From positions 62,001 through 126,000 of the forward strand of contig NZ_SAIS01000008.1 of assembly GCF_004360155.1 (NCBI RefSeq): a DNA stretch of 64,000 bases, written 5' to 3'. The translations under genes were made by a program, and so were the position numbers. How positions within the stretch are numbered: the stretch's first letter is position 1; each line of letters starts with the position of its first letter. Origin of the DNA: Paraglaciecola marina (GTDB taxonomy: Bacteria; Pseudomonadota; Gammaproteobacteria; Enterobacterales; Alteromonadaceae). Below are positions 35,291 to 44,720 of the stretch, piece by piece. Under the pieces are notes generated by a model. That model saw only the letters and a program-made list of their open reading frames with translations, was not told the origin of the DNA and made no database searches.

Positions 35291-37093
35291 TTAAGAGTTA
35301 CCTAGCCAAGCGGTTACCAAAGACTCATCTTTAATACTTAACGCTACTGTATCCTTTGCTGCAGGTTTAGCTATAAATGCTAGTTGTTTGAGTTTTTTGT
35401 CTCGCAAAATACATAATACCGCTTTTTGGCCAGCAGTTAGATGATTTAACTGTGTTTTCAGGTTATCAGTCGATACTTGCCAATTATCTATGGCAATGAG
35501 AATATCACCTACCTGAAGCCCAGCATCGTAGGCTGAGGTTTGCTCAGTGACCTGGGTGAGTTCAATACCTATGTCACGAGGCTTTACCATGGCTCCAAAT
35601 TCGATTAAAAATGGAGAACTGCCTAAATCGCCTCCTTTGTCTTGAAGTCCATTTCGGGCAAAAAGTGAGACTTCAATTCCGAATTCAGCTAATAACTCGA
35701 ATGTTGGCAGCTCTTTTGTTGAATAAAGGGCCATATCTAAAAACTTAGATAGATCCAAGTCCAAGTCGTTTTCAATTATTTGTTGGACGCAATTTATCTT
35801 GGTTGGAATGTTAAGCTGCCCATATTGAGTCCATAATCTTTGCATTACGTCATCTAAGCTATACTGATTTTTGCTTTCTTTTCTGATCATTAAATCTAAG
35901 CATAAGGCCAAGACAGCGCCTTTATTGTAATAGCTTACAATATGATTAATTGAGCCTTCATCTTGTTTATAAAACTTAGTCCAAGCATCAAAACTTGAGT
36001 CTGTAATACTTTGTTTGAATCGCCCTTTATTGCGTAATAATCGTGTTAGATTTTGAGCTACAACTTTTAGATATGCCTGCTGGCTAATATGTCCAGTTTT
36101 TAACAAACTCAAGTCATCGTAGTAACTGGTAAAACCTTCATAGATCCATAGTTGTTCGGTATATTTTTCAGAGTTTAGCTTAACGTTAAATAGCTCTTCT
36201 GGTTTTGTACGCTTTACGTGCCAGGTATGAAAAAATTCATGGCTACACAAACTTAAAAACACCTGATAACCATCGGTCATCTTGTCAGAGTCCATCAAGT
36301 TAGGCAGGTCTTTTCGACCGTACATGAGCGCAGTAGAGCTAATATGCTCCAATCCACCGAAGGCATTATCTGTTAATAGGGTAATAAATAAATATCGACG
36401 AATAGGAGAGGGACCATTAAAAAAGCTTAAGTGATAGTTGCAAATTTCTGCTAGATCAGAGGCTATCCTTTGGGTATCGGCCTGATGTCCACCAGCAAGC
36501 ACCAGCTCAAATTCAACATCTTGGGCAGTAAAGGGGATCGTATCAAACTCACCAAACAAAACTGGATGGTCAATAAGCTCGTCATAGTTATTGGCCCAAT
36601 ACTCACCAAAACTGTGGATATTGCTTGTGGCTGTATTTAAGGTTGTGGCGACTGTCCAATGAGATAACTGGCTGTCTGTAGGTTTTTCTAACATTACTTT
36701 GGCTGCTGTTTGCGTTTGCCCTTCAACAGCTAAAAATACGTTTGTACCGTTAAAAAATACCATTTCGTCATTGATGTATGCTCCTCGAACAGATAAATCA
36801 AACGCGTAAATTTGATATTCAATATGTAATGGCCCTTCACAAGGCGCTACTTGCCAGCTTTGTTTATCAAGTTTTTTGACTTTTAACTCATGTAGCTTTT
36901 TATCTTTGGCATTAATCCATATTATGTTTTTGGCAAAATCACGCACCATGTAACTACCGGGTATCCATGCGGGGAGTGATAAAACTTGGCCTTGTAAGTG
37001 AGGTTGCTCAATAGTTAAGCTTACATTGAGTAAATGCCCAGTAGTTGAAGTTAATTTTACCTGGTAATGGATTAGTGGTTCTGTCGTTTGCAT
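35291..37093 (-). CDS. M61-family (glycyl aminopeptidase-like) metallopeptidase with PDZ domain
   Basis: 600 residues. The N-terminal beta-domain includes LSLPAWIPGSYMVRDFAKNI, typical of M61. The zinc motif HEFFH (about residue 285) lies in CSHEFFHTWHVKR, followed by the downstream Glu region LWIYEGFTSYYDD. A PDZ domain occupies about 500-590 (IGIELTQVTEQTSAYDAGLQVGDIL in part). No signal peptide is obvious, so probably cytoplasmic. M61 enzymes are related to M1 aminopeptidases. It is convergent with the halogenase operon and divergent from the PilZ gene. Confidence 0.9.
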   Translation of the reverse strand: MQTTEPLIHYQVKLTSTTGHLLNVSLTIEQPHLQGQVLSLPAWIPGSYMVRDFAKNIIWINAKDKKLHELKVKKLDKQSWQVAPCEGPLHIEYQIYAFDLSVRGAYINDEMVFFNGTNVFLAVEGQTQTAAKVMLEKPTDSQLSHWTVATTLNTATSNIHSFGEYWANNYDELIDHPVLFGEFDTIPFTAQDVEFELVLAGGHQADTQRIASDLAEICNYHLSFFNGPSPIRRYLFITLLTDNAFGGLEHISSTALMYGRKDLPNLMDSDKMTDGYQVFLSLCSHEFFHTWHVKRTKPEELFNVKLNSEKYTEQLWIYEGFTSYYDDLSLLKTGHISQQAYLKVVAQNLTRLLRNKGRFKQSITDSSFDAWTKFYKQDEGSINHIVSYYNKGAVLALCLDLMIRKESKNQYSLDDVMQRLWTQYGQLNIPTKINCVQQIIENDLDLDLSKFLDMALYSTKELPTFELLAEFGIEVSLFARNGLQDKGGDLGSSPFLIEFGAMVKPRDIGIELTQVTEQTSAYDAGLQVGDILIAIDNWQVSTDNLKTQLNHLTAGQKAVLCILRDKKLKQLAFIAKPAAKDTVALSIKDESLVTAWLGNS

Positions 37094-37200
37094 GATGTTT
37101 CTCTAGTAAGTTATTGCTTTTATATACTTTATTTATTACATCTGGCAGGTGTATGCTTGTGATTAGATGATAACAAAAGGTTTTAAGGAGTTAGCGTTAA

Positions 37201-37887
37201 ATGGCTATATTAACGGAAAAAGTTGGAATAACTAATGAAGACCTAAAAAAGATCCGTTCAATGCGCCCCGGTCAACAAATTGATTTACAAGTTACAACAG
37301 CAAGCACCACAAAACGAGTTAGAACTGAATTTGTAGGTATAGATGGTACTCGTTCATTAATCATCAAATATCCCGATGAGTCTAAGTGGGGGGGCTTAGG
37401 AGATGCGATATTTAAAGATAAGTCGCTAGTAATGCGTTATATACTCGAGGATGAAACTGGGGTAATTATTGCATTTAAGGTGAATGTTGTCTTAGTTTTA
37501 ACTAAGCCTAGCCACTTAATTTTTACTAGTTTTCCTTTAGCTATTCAAAGTCATGATTTACGTTCCGAAGGTCGAGCTCAAACTCGTATTGCAACTAAAT
37601 TGACAGATTCGAAGATAGGTGAGGATATCTGTGAGGCCATGGTGATTGATATCTCAGTTCATGGTTGTCGTATTCAAGTTGATAAGAAGCACCTGTCAAA
37701 TAAATTGAGGTTAAAAGAAGTTATCAACCTTGAGTTTACTAATGACGCTGATAATAAAGTTCTGCTAGTGGGTATAATTATGAATTTTAAATATGATGAA
37801 GTTAACTTTTATTGTGGTGTTAAGTTTGAGACAGATGAAGCTATTGTTGATCAATTACTAAAAAATTTGATGTTAACCACAGGTTAG
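37201..37887 (+). CDS. PilZ-domain c-di-GMP effector
   Basis: 228 residues with a YcgR-like N-terminal domain (about 1-110: RPGQQIDLQVTTASTTKRV, FVGIDGTRSLIIKYP) and a C-terminal PilZ domain. Its c-di-GMP motif is RxxxR in the RAQTR segment (about 127-131), then DISVHGCRI (DxSxxG). The arrangement suggests a flagellar-brake or envelope effector that responds to c-di-GMP. A strong AAGGAG box precedes ATG 37201. Single gene; target unknown. Confidence 0.87.
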   Translation: MAILTEKVGITNEDLKKIRSMRPGQQIDLQVTTASTTKRVRTEFVGIDGTRSLIIKYPDESKWGGLGDAIFKDKSLVMRYILEDETGVIIAFKVNVVLVLTKPSHLIFTSFPLAIQSHDLRSEGRAQTRIATKLTDSKIGEDICEAMVIDISVHGCRIQVDKKHLSNKLRLKEVINLEFTNDADNKVLLVGIIMNFKYDEVNFYCGVKFETDEAIVDQLLKNLMLTTG

Positions 37888-37991
37888 TAAAAATCTAGAT
37901 GTAAAAACAACATAGCCTGCAGCGTAATTTTAATTGATGGTTAAAGATTAACTTGTTAAGTTATTGTTAATTTGCAATAGTTGAGAATGAA

Positions 37992-38453
37992 ATGCGCCAG
38001 ATAGAAGCTTTGTTAAATGAATATGGTGAAAGCCATACTAATAAAACCAATATTGGTATTCATACCATTGCCGTACCAGCAATATATTTTGTCACTATAG
38101 CATTACTTTGGTCGGCTCCTACTCCAGCGTTTTTAGATTATTTTAATGTGACCTGGGCACATGTTGTGCTAGTTCCAACTTTGTATTATTACTTTAAATT
38201 ATCTGGCCCAATCGGTGCAGCCATGACCTTACTTTCAATCTTGTCAATTTGGGGTATTCAAATATTAGAGGGATTTGGTTTAGTAGTGTGGCAGTTCAGT
38301 GTGGCGCTTTTTATTTTAATGTGGATTTTACAATTTATAGGGCATCATATAGAGGGTAAGAAGCCTAGTTTTATGAAGGATTTACAATTTTTATTGGTAG
38401 GCCCTGCTTGGTGGTGGGTACACTGGTTAAAACGTTTGAATATCAATTATTAA
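37992..38453 (+). CDS. Mpo1/DUF962-family membrane protein
   Basis: 153 residues with four hydrophobic segments. Family marks are YGESHTNKTNIGIHTIAVP near the N-terminus and IGHHIEGKKPSFMKDLQFLL near the C-terminus, holding the conserved His residues. In yeast, Mpo1 is an Fe(II)-dependent dioxygenase in 2-hydroxy fatty-acid alpha-oxidation. The bacterial members are uncharacterised, so that activity is only a possibility. Single gene. Confidence 0.85.
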   Translation: MRQIEALLNEYGESHTNKTNIGIHTIAVPAIYFVTIALLWSAPTPAFLDYFNVTWAHVVLVPTLYYYFKLSGPIGAAMTLLSILSIWGIQILEGFGLVVWQFSVALFILMWILQFIGHHIEGKKPSFMKDLQFLLVGPAWWWVHWLKRLNINY

Positions 38454-38635
38454 ATGACCTCAGTAGGGGAAAATAAACGACTTCGTTTCAAAATATTTGC
38501 TCTTAGTTGAATTTTAACGTTCAGATAACAGCAAATATTGATTTGAAATTGAAGTTGAGGTAGAAATTTGATTATTTTGATATCTCTTATTCAGAACTTA
38601 GATCAACTTACCTTGCGATAAAACCCCCTGATACT

Positions 38636-38669
38636 AAGACCAAGTTTTAAACACTTGGTCTTTCTTTTT
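38636..38669 (+). terminator. Rho-independent terminator
   Basis: AAGACCAAG (38636-38644) pairs with CTTGGTCTT (38654-38662), followed by TCTTTTT. It lies 180 bases after the Mpo1-like gene and just before the two-component operon, so it isolates the latter. Confidence 0.75.
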
Positions 38670-38705
38670 GTATACTGCATGTGATTTCACTACTCGGAAA
38701 AAATT

Positions 38706-39809
38706 GTGCCTAACTGGGAAAAGCTAGTAGATAGTCGTGAACGACTTTTTTGGACATTGCACACTGCGGGTTGGGTAGGTTTTGCAATCATCTATTATAT
38801 TGGTTCATTTCTTCATGATATGCGCAGTATTTGGCTGTTAATTATTATGCTAAATGCCTATGCGGGTTGGTTGTTAACCATCCCTCTGAGATATATTTAC
38901 CGCAAGGCTTTAACCCTCAGTCCTCTGAAAATGATTGCAATGGTGGGAATATGCTTGTACCTAACAGCGCTGGTTTGGGCATTAGTAAAAAATCTTAATT
39001 ACTGGGAGATATACAAAAAAGGTTATCGACCTGAAGAGTGGTACATGTATTTCACCAATACCATCAATTCGTTAATTATGGTGACTTGTTGGACTGGGGG
39101 CTATTTTGGTATTAAGAACTATCAGATGCTTTTGAAAGAAAAGCAAAATGTTCTAAGAGCTTCTACTATGGCACATCAAGCTCAAATTAGAATGCTAAGA
39201 TATCAACTCAACCCGCATTTTTTGTTTAATACCTTGAATGCCATTTCTACTCTTATCTTGATGAAAGAGAATAAAACAGCAGATGCAATGGTAAGCCGGT
39301 TGAGCGACTTTCTAAGATATTCGCTAGATAAAGATCCGATACGTAAAGTACCACTTATCCAAGAGGTAAAAGTATTAGAGTTATACTTAGAAATAGAAAA
39401 AGTGCGGTTTGAAGATAGGCTAAGTGTAGTCTGGGATATTGATGATAAAACCAAAGATGCGTTGGTCCCTAGTTTAATTTTGCAACCATTAATTGAAAAC
39501 TCGATTAAATACGCTATCTCAAAAGTCTCAGAAGGGGGACAAATTTGTATTTCTGCTAAGAGTTTTGGGCGAGATCTCATGCTAAACGTGAGTGACAATG
39601 GTCCTGGTGCTGAAATTACTGATGGAAATTTGCCACCTAGTGAAGGCGGGGGAGTGGGCTTACAAAATATTCAAGAGCGGCTTCAAGCACTCTACTTGGA
39701 TAATTATGCGTTTGCTATTTCACATAACTACCCTTCAGGTGTTAAGGTTAATATAAGAATTCCCTATGAATTGAGTGAAAAATCGGATGGCTCGCTAGAT
39801 GAAAATTAA
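38706..39809 (+). CDS. LytS/YehU-type sensor histidine kinase
   Basis: 367 residues starting at GTG 38706. Four hydrophobic segments lie between about 15 and 145, followed by a short coiled linker and the HisKA_7TM-less LytS-type kinase core: RYQLNPHFLFNTLNAIS holds the phosphoacceptor His, ILQPLIENSIKYAI is the N-box and VSDNGPGAE and GVGLQNIQERL the G boxes. The signal sensed is unknown. It overlaps the LytTR regulator gene by 11 bases, so the two form one operon and pair. Confidence 0.9.
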   Translation: MPNWEKLVDSRERLFWTLHTAGWVGFAIIYYIGSFLHDMRSIWLLIIMLNAYAGWLLTIPLRYIYRKALTLSPLKMIAMVGICLYLTALVWALVKNLNYWEIYKKGYRPEEWYMYFTNTINSLIMVTCWTGGYFGIKNYQMLLKEKQNVLRASTMAHQAQIRMLRYQLNPHFLFNTLNAISTLILMKENKTADAMVSRLSDFLRYSLDKDPIRKVPLIQEVKVLELYLEIEKVRFEDRLSVVWDIDDKTKDALVPSLILQPLIENSIKYAISKVSEGGQICISAKSFGRDLMLNVSDNGPGAEITDGNLPPSEGGGVGLQNIQERLQALYLDNYAFAISHNYPSGVKVNIRIPYELSEKSDGSLDEN

Positions 39810-40617
39810 CACTATGATAATCGACGATGAGCCATTAGCTCGAAAGGGGTTATCAATGCGGCTTACTGATTTTGAAAATATAAATGTAATTGGTGAATGT
39901 AAAAATGGGCTCGAGGCCGTTATTGCGATCCCAGAGATGCAACCGGATTTAGTCTTTTTAGATATTCAAATGCCCGGTTTAAACGGTTTTCAAGTTATCC
40001 ATAAATTACAAGAATTACAGCAACCCCTTCCGTTAATAGTGTTTGTTACTGCCTTTGATTCTTATGCGATTAAAGCATTCGAGGTACATGCATTAGACTA
40101 TGTCTTAAAGCCAGTAGATGAAAGGCGCCTTAAAGAAACAATTGATAAAGTCTTGGTATCTCTCGAACAGCAGCGTCAAGGTGGAAATAGCCAAAAATTG
40201 GTAAAATTAGTTGCTGATTTTACAGGGGATGATTGTGAAGTAATCTTAAAAAGGTTGGCAAATGGGGAAAGTATCGTGACTACCTCATACCCTGATGTTT
40301 TGGCCATTAAAGACGGATCAGAAATAACACGTGTGGCAATATCTGATATTCAATGGATAGACGCCGCAGGTGATTATATGTGTGTTCATACTGGGGAAAA
40401 AACCCATATTATGCGCCGTACTATGAAAGAGTTGCAAAACGAGTTAGATCCTAAAAAGTTTGTTAGGGTACATCGTTCGGCCATTGTAAATATCCGCTAT
40501 GTAGAGAAGTTAGTGAGCCATATTAGTGGCGAATATCACCTTATCCTGAGTACAGGAGATGAGTTAAAAGTAAGTCGCAGTCATCGAGATACGGTTAAAG
40601 AGATGATTAAGCTTTAG
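39799..40617 (+). CDS. LytTR-family response regulator
   Basis: 272 residues. The receiver domain has IIDDEP, the phosphorylated Asp55 in LVFLDIQMPG, and the Lys in DYVLKPVDERR. A LytTR DNA-binding domain follows at about 165-272 (IQWIDAAGDYMCVHTG, MKELQNELDPKKFVRVHRSAIVN in part). Acts with the overlapping kinase; targets are unknown. Its stop abuts the stop of convergent pfkA with no gap. Confidence 0.92.
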   Translation: MKINTMIIDDEPLARKGLSMRLTDFENINVIGECKNGLEAVIAIPEMQPDLVFLDIQMPGLNGFQVIHKLQELQQPLPLIVFVTAFDSYAIKAFEVHALDYVLKPVDERRLKETIDKVLVSLEQQRQGGNSQKLVKLVADFTGDDCEVILKRLANGESIVTTSYPDVLAIKDGSEITRVAISDIQWIDAAGDYMCVHTGEKTHIMRRTMKELQNELDPKKFVRVHRSAIVNIRYVEKLVSHISGEYHLILSTGDELKVSRSHRDTVKEMIKL

Positions 40618-41601
40618 TTACTTAAAAAGCTGTTGTTGAATTTTAAGTAAATACTCGTCAACTGGTTTCTTGTCTTGCCAGCTAACCGCTAGTTTATGTT
40701 TAACAGCTTGGCTGTTTTGCTCCCCAATCATGATATCATTTTCTCCATTGATTGCTTGTTCAACCCCATAAGCACCAAGCTTAGTGGCTAACACTCTATC
40801 TTGGCTTACAGGGGATCCACCTCTTTGTACATGTCCTAAAATCACAGGGCGACATTCTATTTGGGTTTGATCTGCAATCATTTTTGCTAACGTTACCGCA
40901 CCGCCTGCGATTAAGTTTTCAGATGCAACAATTATATAGCTTGAGACTCCCCGTTTACTATAAACGTGTTTTAAGTGCTCAATGGTTTTGTCGATTTCAT
41001 CTTGGATGTTTTCACACAGCTCAGGCAGTAAAACCCTATCTGCGGCTGAGGCTATCGCTGCGTTTAATGCAATAAACCCAGCATGTTTGCCCATCACTTC
41101 TATTAGAAATATTCTTTCAAAAGCATCTGCGGTATCACGTACTTTGTCTATAGACTCCAATGCAGTTTCTATGGCTGTGTAATACCCTATAGTGGCGTCT
41201 GTACCTCCAATATCATTATCTATGGTACCGGGTAAGCCAATCACTTGGCCTTTCCAAAACTTTGATAAATGGTGAGCACCTTTGAAAGATCCATTACCTC
41301 CTATGACTAACAAGGCATCTATTTGTAGTTCATCAAGATTGCTAGCTGCAATTCTAACGGTTGCTTCAGTGTGAAAATCTAAGCAGCGACCACTTTTTAA
41401 TATGGTTCCGCCTCTTTGTATAATATTCACAACATGTTCCGCATTAAGTAGTCTGTAGTCTTGTTCAACTAAGCCGTTGTAACCATGCTTATATCCTAAT
41501 ACTTGTAAGTTGTAATGCTCAGCCGTTAATAGGATTGAGCGTATACATGCATTCATACCTGGAGCATCACCACCAGACGTTAAAACTGCAATCTTTTTCA
41601 T
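40618..41601 (-). CDS. pfkA: 6-phosphofructokinase (PfkA type)
   Basis: 327 residues of the ATP-type phosphofructokinase family, making fructose 1,6-bisphosphate. Visible: TSGGDAPGMNACIR (8-21), the nucleotide loop, GLPGTIDNDIGGTD with the catalytic Asp, VEVMGKHAGFIAL and GHVQRGGSP. The usual GGDGS of the nucleotide site is GGNGS here, giving Asn103 instead of the Asp that contacts Mg-ATP in E. coli. Gly104 is kept, which argues against the PPi-type. Such a variant may still work but deserves checking. Convergent with the LytTR gene. Confidence 0.9.
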   Translation of the reverse strand: MKKIAVLTSGGDAPGMNACIRSILLTAEHYNLQVLGYKHGYNGLVEQDYRLLNAEHVVNIIQRGGTILKSGRCLDFHTEATVRIAASNLDELQIDALLVIGGNGSFKGAHHLSKFWKGQVIGLPGTIDNDIGGTDATIGYYTAIETALESIDKVRDTADAFERIFLIEVMGKHAGFIALNAAIASAADRVLLPELCENIQDEIDKTIEHLKHVYSKRGVSSYIIVASENLIAGGAVTLAKMIADQTQIECRPVILGHVQRGGSPVSQDRVLATKLGAYGVEQAINGENDIMIGEQNSQAVKHKLAVSWQDKKPVDEYLLKIQQQLFK

Positions 41602-41831
41602 ATAAATGCACCTTTAAAAATAATATTTTGTATGTAGAGTAGAGGGCTATTTGCTCATCCACAAGAGTGATTTCATGAAAACAAAACCTATATCAATAAA
41701 TCTCTAAATTAAATTTTATTTTAAGTATCTATTGCCTTCTAGTTGTTAGACCTTGAACCCTTTGGTATTTCAATATTATCTAGCCTCGAAGTTTGTTAAA
41801 ATTCTTTGGTGAATTAGAAAGGAAAAGACAT

Positions 41832-42995
41832 TTGTTTGATATTTGTGTGATTGGTGGTGGTATGGTGGGTTCTGCCCTCGCTATTGGCTTAGGTAAATTA
41901 GGCCTTGAAGTGGCAGTGGTTGAACCTAAAAAGCCAAAGCCGTTTGACGTTTCCCAACAGCCGGATATGCGGGTTTCTGCAATCAGCTTGACTTCTGGTA
42001 AATTGATGAGTGACTTAGGTGCTTGGGATAATATACAAGCCATGCGTCTATGTCCTTATTCTAGGTTAGCTGTATGGGATAACCGTTCATGCCGAACTGA
42101 TTTTGATAGTGCCGATTTAGGTCAGCCATATCTTGGACATATTATCGAAAACCGTATTGTGCAATTAGGGTTACAACAGGAACTTTCTACTTATGAAAAT
42201 ATTCATTTATTCACTGATGATGCTATTTCAGTAAAGTTAGGGCAAATAACACTTTCTAGTGGTAAAACTATTCAAGCCAAATTTTTAGTTGGGGCTGATG
42301 GCGCCCAATCAAAGGTCCGAGAAGCGGCAAATATTGGTGTTCAGGGTTGGCAATACAAGCAGCAAGCCTTGGGTATCAAGATAAAAACCAATGAACCACA
42401 ACAAGATATTACTTGGCAACAGTTCACACCAGACGGCCCCATGGCTTATCTACCCTTGTTTGATGGATATGGCTCACTAGTTTGGTATCAAAGTATCGAG
42501 CAAACTAGGTTATTAAAAGGCTTATCTAAAACCAAGTTGAAACAACAAATACAACAACATTTTCCCAATGACTTAGTCGATTTTGAAGTTTTAGATGTTG
42601 CAAGCTTTGGCCTAACCCGTATGCATGCAAATCAATATTTTAAAGGGAATACCGTACTAGTTGGAGATGCGGCACATACGATTAATCCTTTGGCTGGACA
42701 AGGCGTGAATTTAGGTTTTAAAGATGTGTCAGTTCTTTTAAATATTATTGAAAAACAGCAAACAGAAGCTACATCAGATACATGGCTTTTACGCCCTGAA
42801 AGTTGGCTTAAAGAGTACGAAAAAAATCGTCGTAACGATAACCTCGTTATGATGAGCGCCATGGATGTGTTATACGCTACTTTCAGCAATAACAGCACAC
42901 CGCTAAAAGTGTTGCGAAACCTTGGATTAAAGCTAGCGAATGCATCTGGCCCATTGAAAAAGCAAGCCATGAAATATGCAATGGGTTTACGTTAA
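41832..42995 (+). CDS. ubiF: UbiF-like FAD monooxygenase of ubiquinone synthesis
   Basis: 387 residues from TTG 41832, nine bases after AAGGA; the ORF can be extended to TTG 41793, but the usual start is just before FDICVIGGG. The FAD motif is VIGGGMVGSALAIGLGKLG; also AVWDNR, GADGAQSKVREAANIGV, TWQQFTPDGPMAYLPLFD and the second FAD motif VLVGDAAHTINPLAGQGVNLGF. The order and the FSNN...P..LRNLGL tail match UbiF, which hydroxylates C6 of the ring; UbiH and VisC relatives are the alternatives. Confidence 0.85.
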   Translation: MFDICVIGGGMVGSALAIGLGKLGLEVAVVEPKKPKPFDVSQQPDMRVSAISLTSGKLMSDLGAWDNIQAMRLCPYSRLAVWDNRSCRTDFDSADLGQPYLGHIIENRIVQLGLQQELSTYENIHLFTDDAISVKLGQITLSSGKTIQAKFLVGADGAQSKVREAANIGVQGWQYKQQALGIKIKTNEPQQDITWQQFTPDGPMAYLPLFDGYGSLVWYQSIEQTRLLKGLSKTKLKQQIQQHFPNDLVDFEVLDVASFGLTRMHANQYFKGNTVLVGDAAHTINPLAGQGVNLGFKDVSVLLNIIEKQQTEATSDTWLLRPESWLKEYEKNRRNDNLVMMSAMDVLYATFSNNSTPLKVLRNLGLKLANASGPLKKQAMKYAMGLR

Positions 42996-43045
42996 GTCCA
43001 TATCATTTTCATAGTTAATAAAGTGTATCAAGTAATAGGTTCAGT

Positions 43046-43222
43046 ATGACTATACTCATTATTTTAGGTTGTTTGTTTATTGCCTTGTTGGTTGTCATTC
43101 CCCTAATTGAGCGTTCAGGATTCAGAATGAGCTCAGAACAAATGGGGCAGTGGGGGCGCTGGGTTTTACCTTTATTGGTAATTTTAGGAATTGTTCAACT
43201 AGTGATGTACTACGCGAATTAG
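43046..43222 (+). CDS. Small two-span membrane protein (58 residues)
   Basis: ATG 43046, with AGG upstream, to TAG 43222 gives 58 residues. Two hydrophobic segments (ILIILGCLFIALLVVIPLI and WVLPLLVILGIVQLVMYYA) flank a short polar loop with ERSGFRMSSEQMGQWGR. It lies 50 bp after the ubiF-like gene and 28 bp before the YlqF-like GTPase on the same strand, and is probably cotranscribed. Function unknown. Confidence 0.6.
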   Translation: MTILIILGCLFIALLVVIPLIERSGFRMSSEQMGQWGRWVLPLLVILGIVQLVMYYAN

Positions 43223-43250
43223 AAAGTAAATATTTAAAAAGGCACATTTA

Positions 43251-44261
43251 ATGGCAGTTCATTGGTATCCAGGGCACATGCACAAAGCCCAGAAAGAAAT
43301 AAAAGAGGTATTGCCTCAAGTTGATGTATTGATTGAAGTACTGGATGCTCGTATACCTTACTCTAGTGAAAATCCTATGATTGCGGAGCTTCGAGGTGAT
43401 AAGCCTTGCATAAAAGTGTTAAGTAAAACAGATTTGGCTGACCCTAGTGTAACCGCAGATTGGCAAGTTCATTTAGAAAAAGAAAGGGCAGTGAAAACCT
43501 TCGCGTCTACTACCGATGAGCCGGCAAAGATGAAGCAAATTATCGAGCTATGCCGAAAAATGTTGCCAGAAAAAGATGCCAGCGTAAAAACGATTAACAC
43601 TATGATAGTGGGCATTCCAAATGTGGGTAAATCTACTCTGATTAATATCTTGGCAGATAGAGTTATTGCTAAAACAGGTAATGAGGCTGCAGTTACAAAA
43701 AATCAGCAAAGAATTAATCTTGGAAACGGAATCACCTTATTTGATACTCCTGGGATCTTATGGCCCAAGCTAGAAAACCCTAACAGTGGGTATCGTTTAG
43801 CCTCTACTGGCGCCATTAAAGATACTGCAATGGAATATGATGATGTGGGGTTTTTCGCAGCAGATTACTTGATAAAAGCCTACCCAGAATTACTTAAAGA
43901 CCGCTATAAGTTAGATGAGATACCCGATACTGAAATTGAGTTTCTTGAGCTTGCAGCTGCAAGTCGAGGAGCTTTACGAAAAGGTGCTCGGGTTAATTTT
44001 CATAAAATTTGTGAAGTGCTAATTAATGAATTACGTTCAGGACAAATTGGTCGAATTAGCCTTGAAACACCCAAAATGATCACCGCAGAAGTACAGCAAA
44101 TGGCTGAGGTGGAGGCTAAAAAGGCCGCTGACAAAGAAAAGCGTAAAGAGCGTTTTAAAACGGGCTCGCTAACGCCTGACAAGAAAGATCGTAAAGAGAA
44201 ACGAGAGAGTGATAGAGCTGCTCAATCTGCGCGAATGAAAAAGCAAAATCGTAGAAAGTAA
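43251..44261 (+). CDS. YlqF/RbgA-type circularly permuted GTPase
   Basis: 336 residues. The G motifs are in permuted order: DARIPYSSENPMI, G4-type SKTDLAD (about 60-66), then G1 GIPNVGKST (about 121-129), and G3 DTPGIL. The start HWYPGHMHKAQKEI is the YlqF signature, linking it to late 50S ribosomal subunit assembly in Bacillus. The C-terminal 60 residues are Lys/Arg/Glu-rich and probably disordered, as expected for an RNA-associated protein. Confidence 0.92.
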   Translation: MAVHWYPGHMHKAQKEIKEVLPQVDVLIEVLDARIPYSSENPMIAELRGDKPCIKVLSKTDLADPSVTADWQVHLEKERAVKTFASTTDEPAKMKQIIELCRKMLPEKDASVKTINTMIVGIPNVGKSTLINILADRVIAKTGNEAAVTKNQQRINLGNGITLFDTPGILWPKLENPNSGYRLASTGAIKDTAMEYDDVGFFAADYLIKAYPELLKDRYKLDEIPDTEIEFLELAAASRGALRKGARVNFHKICEVLINELRSGQIGRISLETPKMITAEVQQMAEVEAKKAADKEKRKERFKTGSLTPDKKDRKEKRESDRAAQSARMKKQNRRK

Positions 44262-44302
44262 TAACAGAAATTAGCTAAATGTGACATACAAAGGAGTGGC
44301 CT

Positions 44303-44701
44303 GTGCAAGAGTGTAACTCCTGTGGTAAATGCTGCATTAAATATAGTGATGGTGATTTGTCTGCATCAGATGAAGATCTAGAGATGTGGAATTTATTTCA
44401 ACCTGATATCGCTGAGTATGTAAAAAATGGGTTGATTTGGTTTTCACCGCAAATGGGTAAACAACTTAACTTGTGTCCATTTCTTCGTAAAACTAAAAAC
44501 CCCGAGCAACCCCAGAAAGTTATGTACACCTGCGATATATACTATGACAGGCCTGAAGATTGCCGTTTTTATCCGGTTACTGTTAAACAAATGATCAGTG
44601 ATGAATGTGAAATGTTAGAGGCTGGGGATTTAACTGATCCAAATCAAGCTCAGAAAGTGTTAGATAAATTACTCGAAGATAGTCGCCCTAGCTTTGACTA
44701 G
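44303..44701 (+). CDS. YkgJ-family cysteine-cluster protein
   Basis: 132 residues from GTG 44303, with AAGGAG upstream. The Cys signature CNSCGKCC near the start, CPFL, CDIYYDRPEDCRFYP and a late Cys mark the YkgJ (zinc/iron-chelating) family. Function unknown. It follows the YlqF-like gene by 41 bp and is probably in the same operon. Confidence 0.85.
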   Translation: MQECNSCGKCCIKYSDGDLSASDEDLEMWNLFQPDIAEYVKNGLIWFSPQMGKQLNLCPFLRKTKNPEQPQKVMYTCDIYYDRPEDCRFYPVTVKQMISDECEMLEAGDLTDPNQAQKVLDKLLEDSRPSFD

Positions 44702-44720
44702 AGCGACACTTAGTCTTGTT

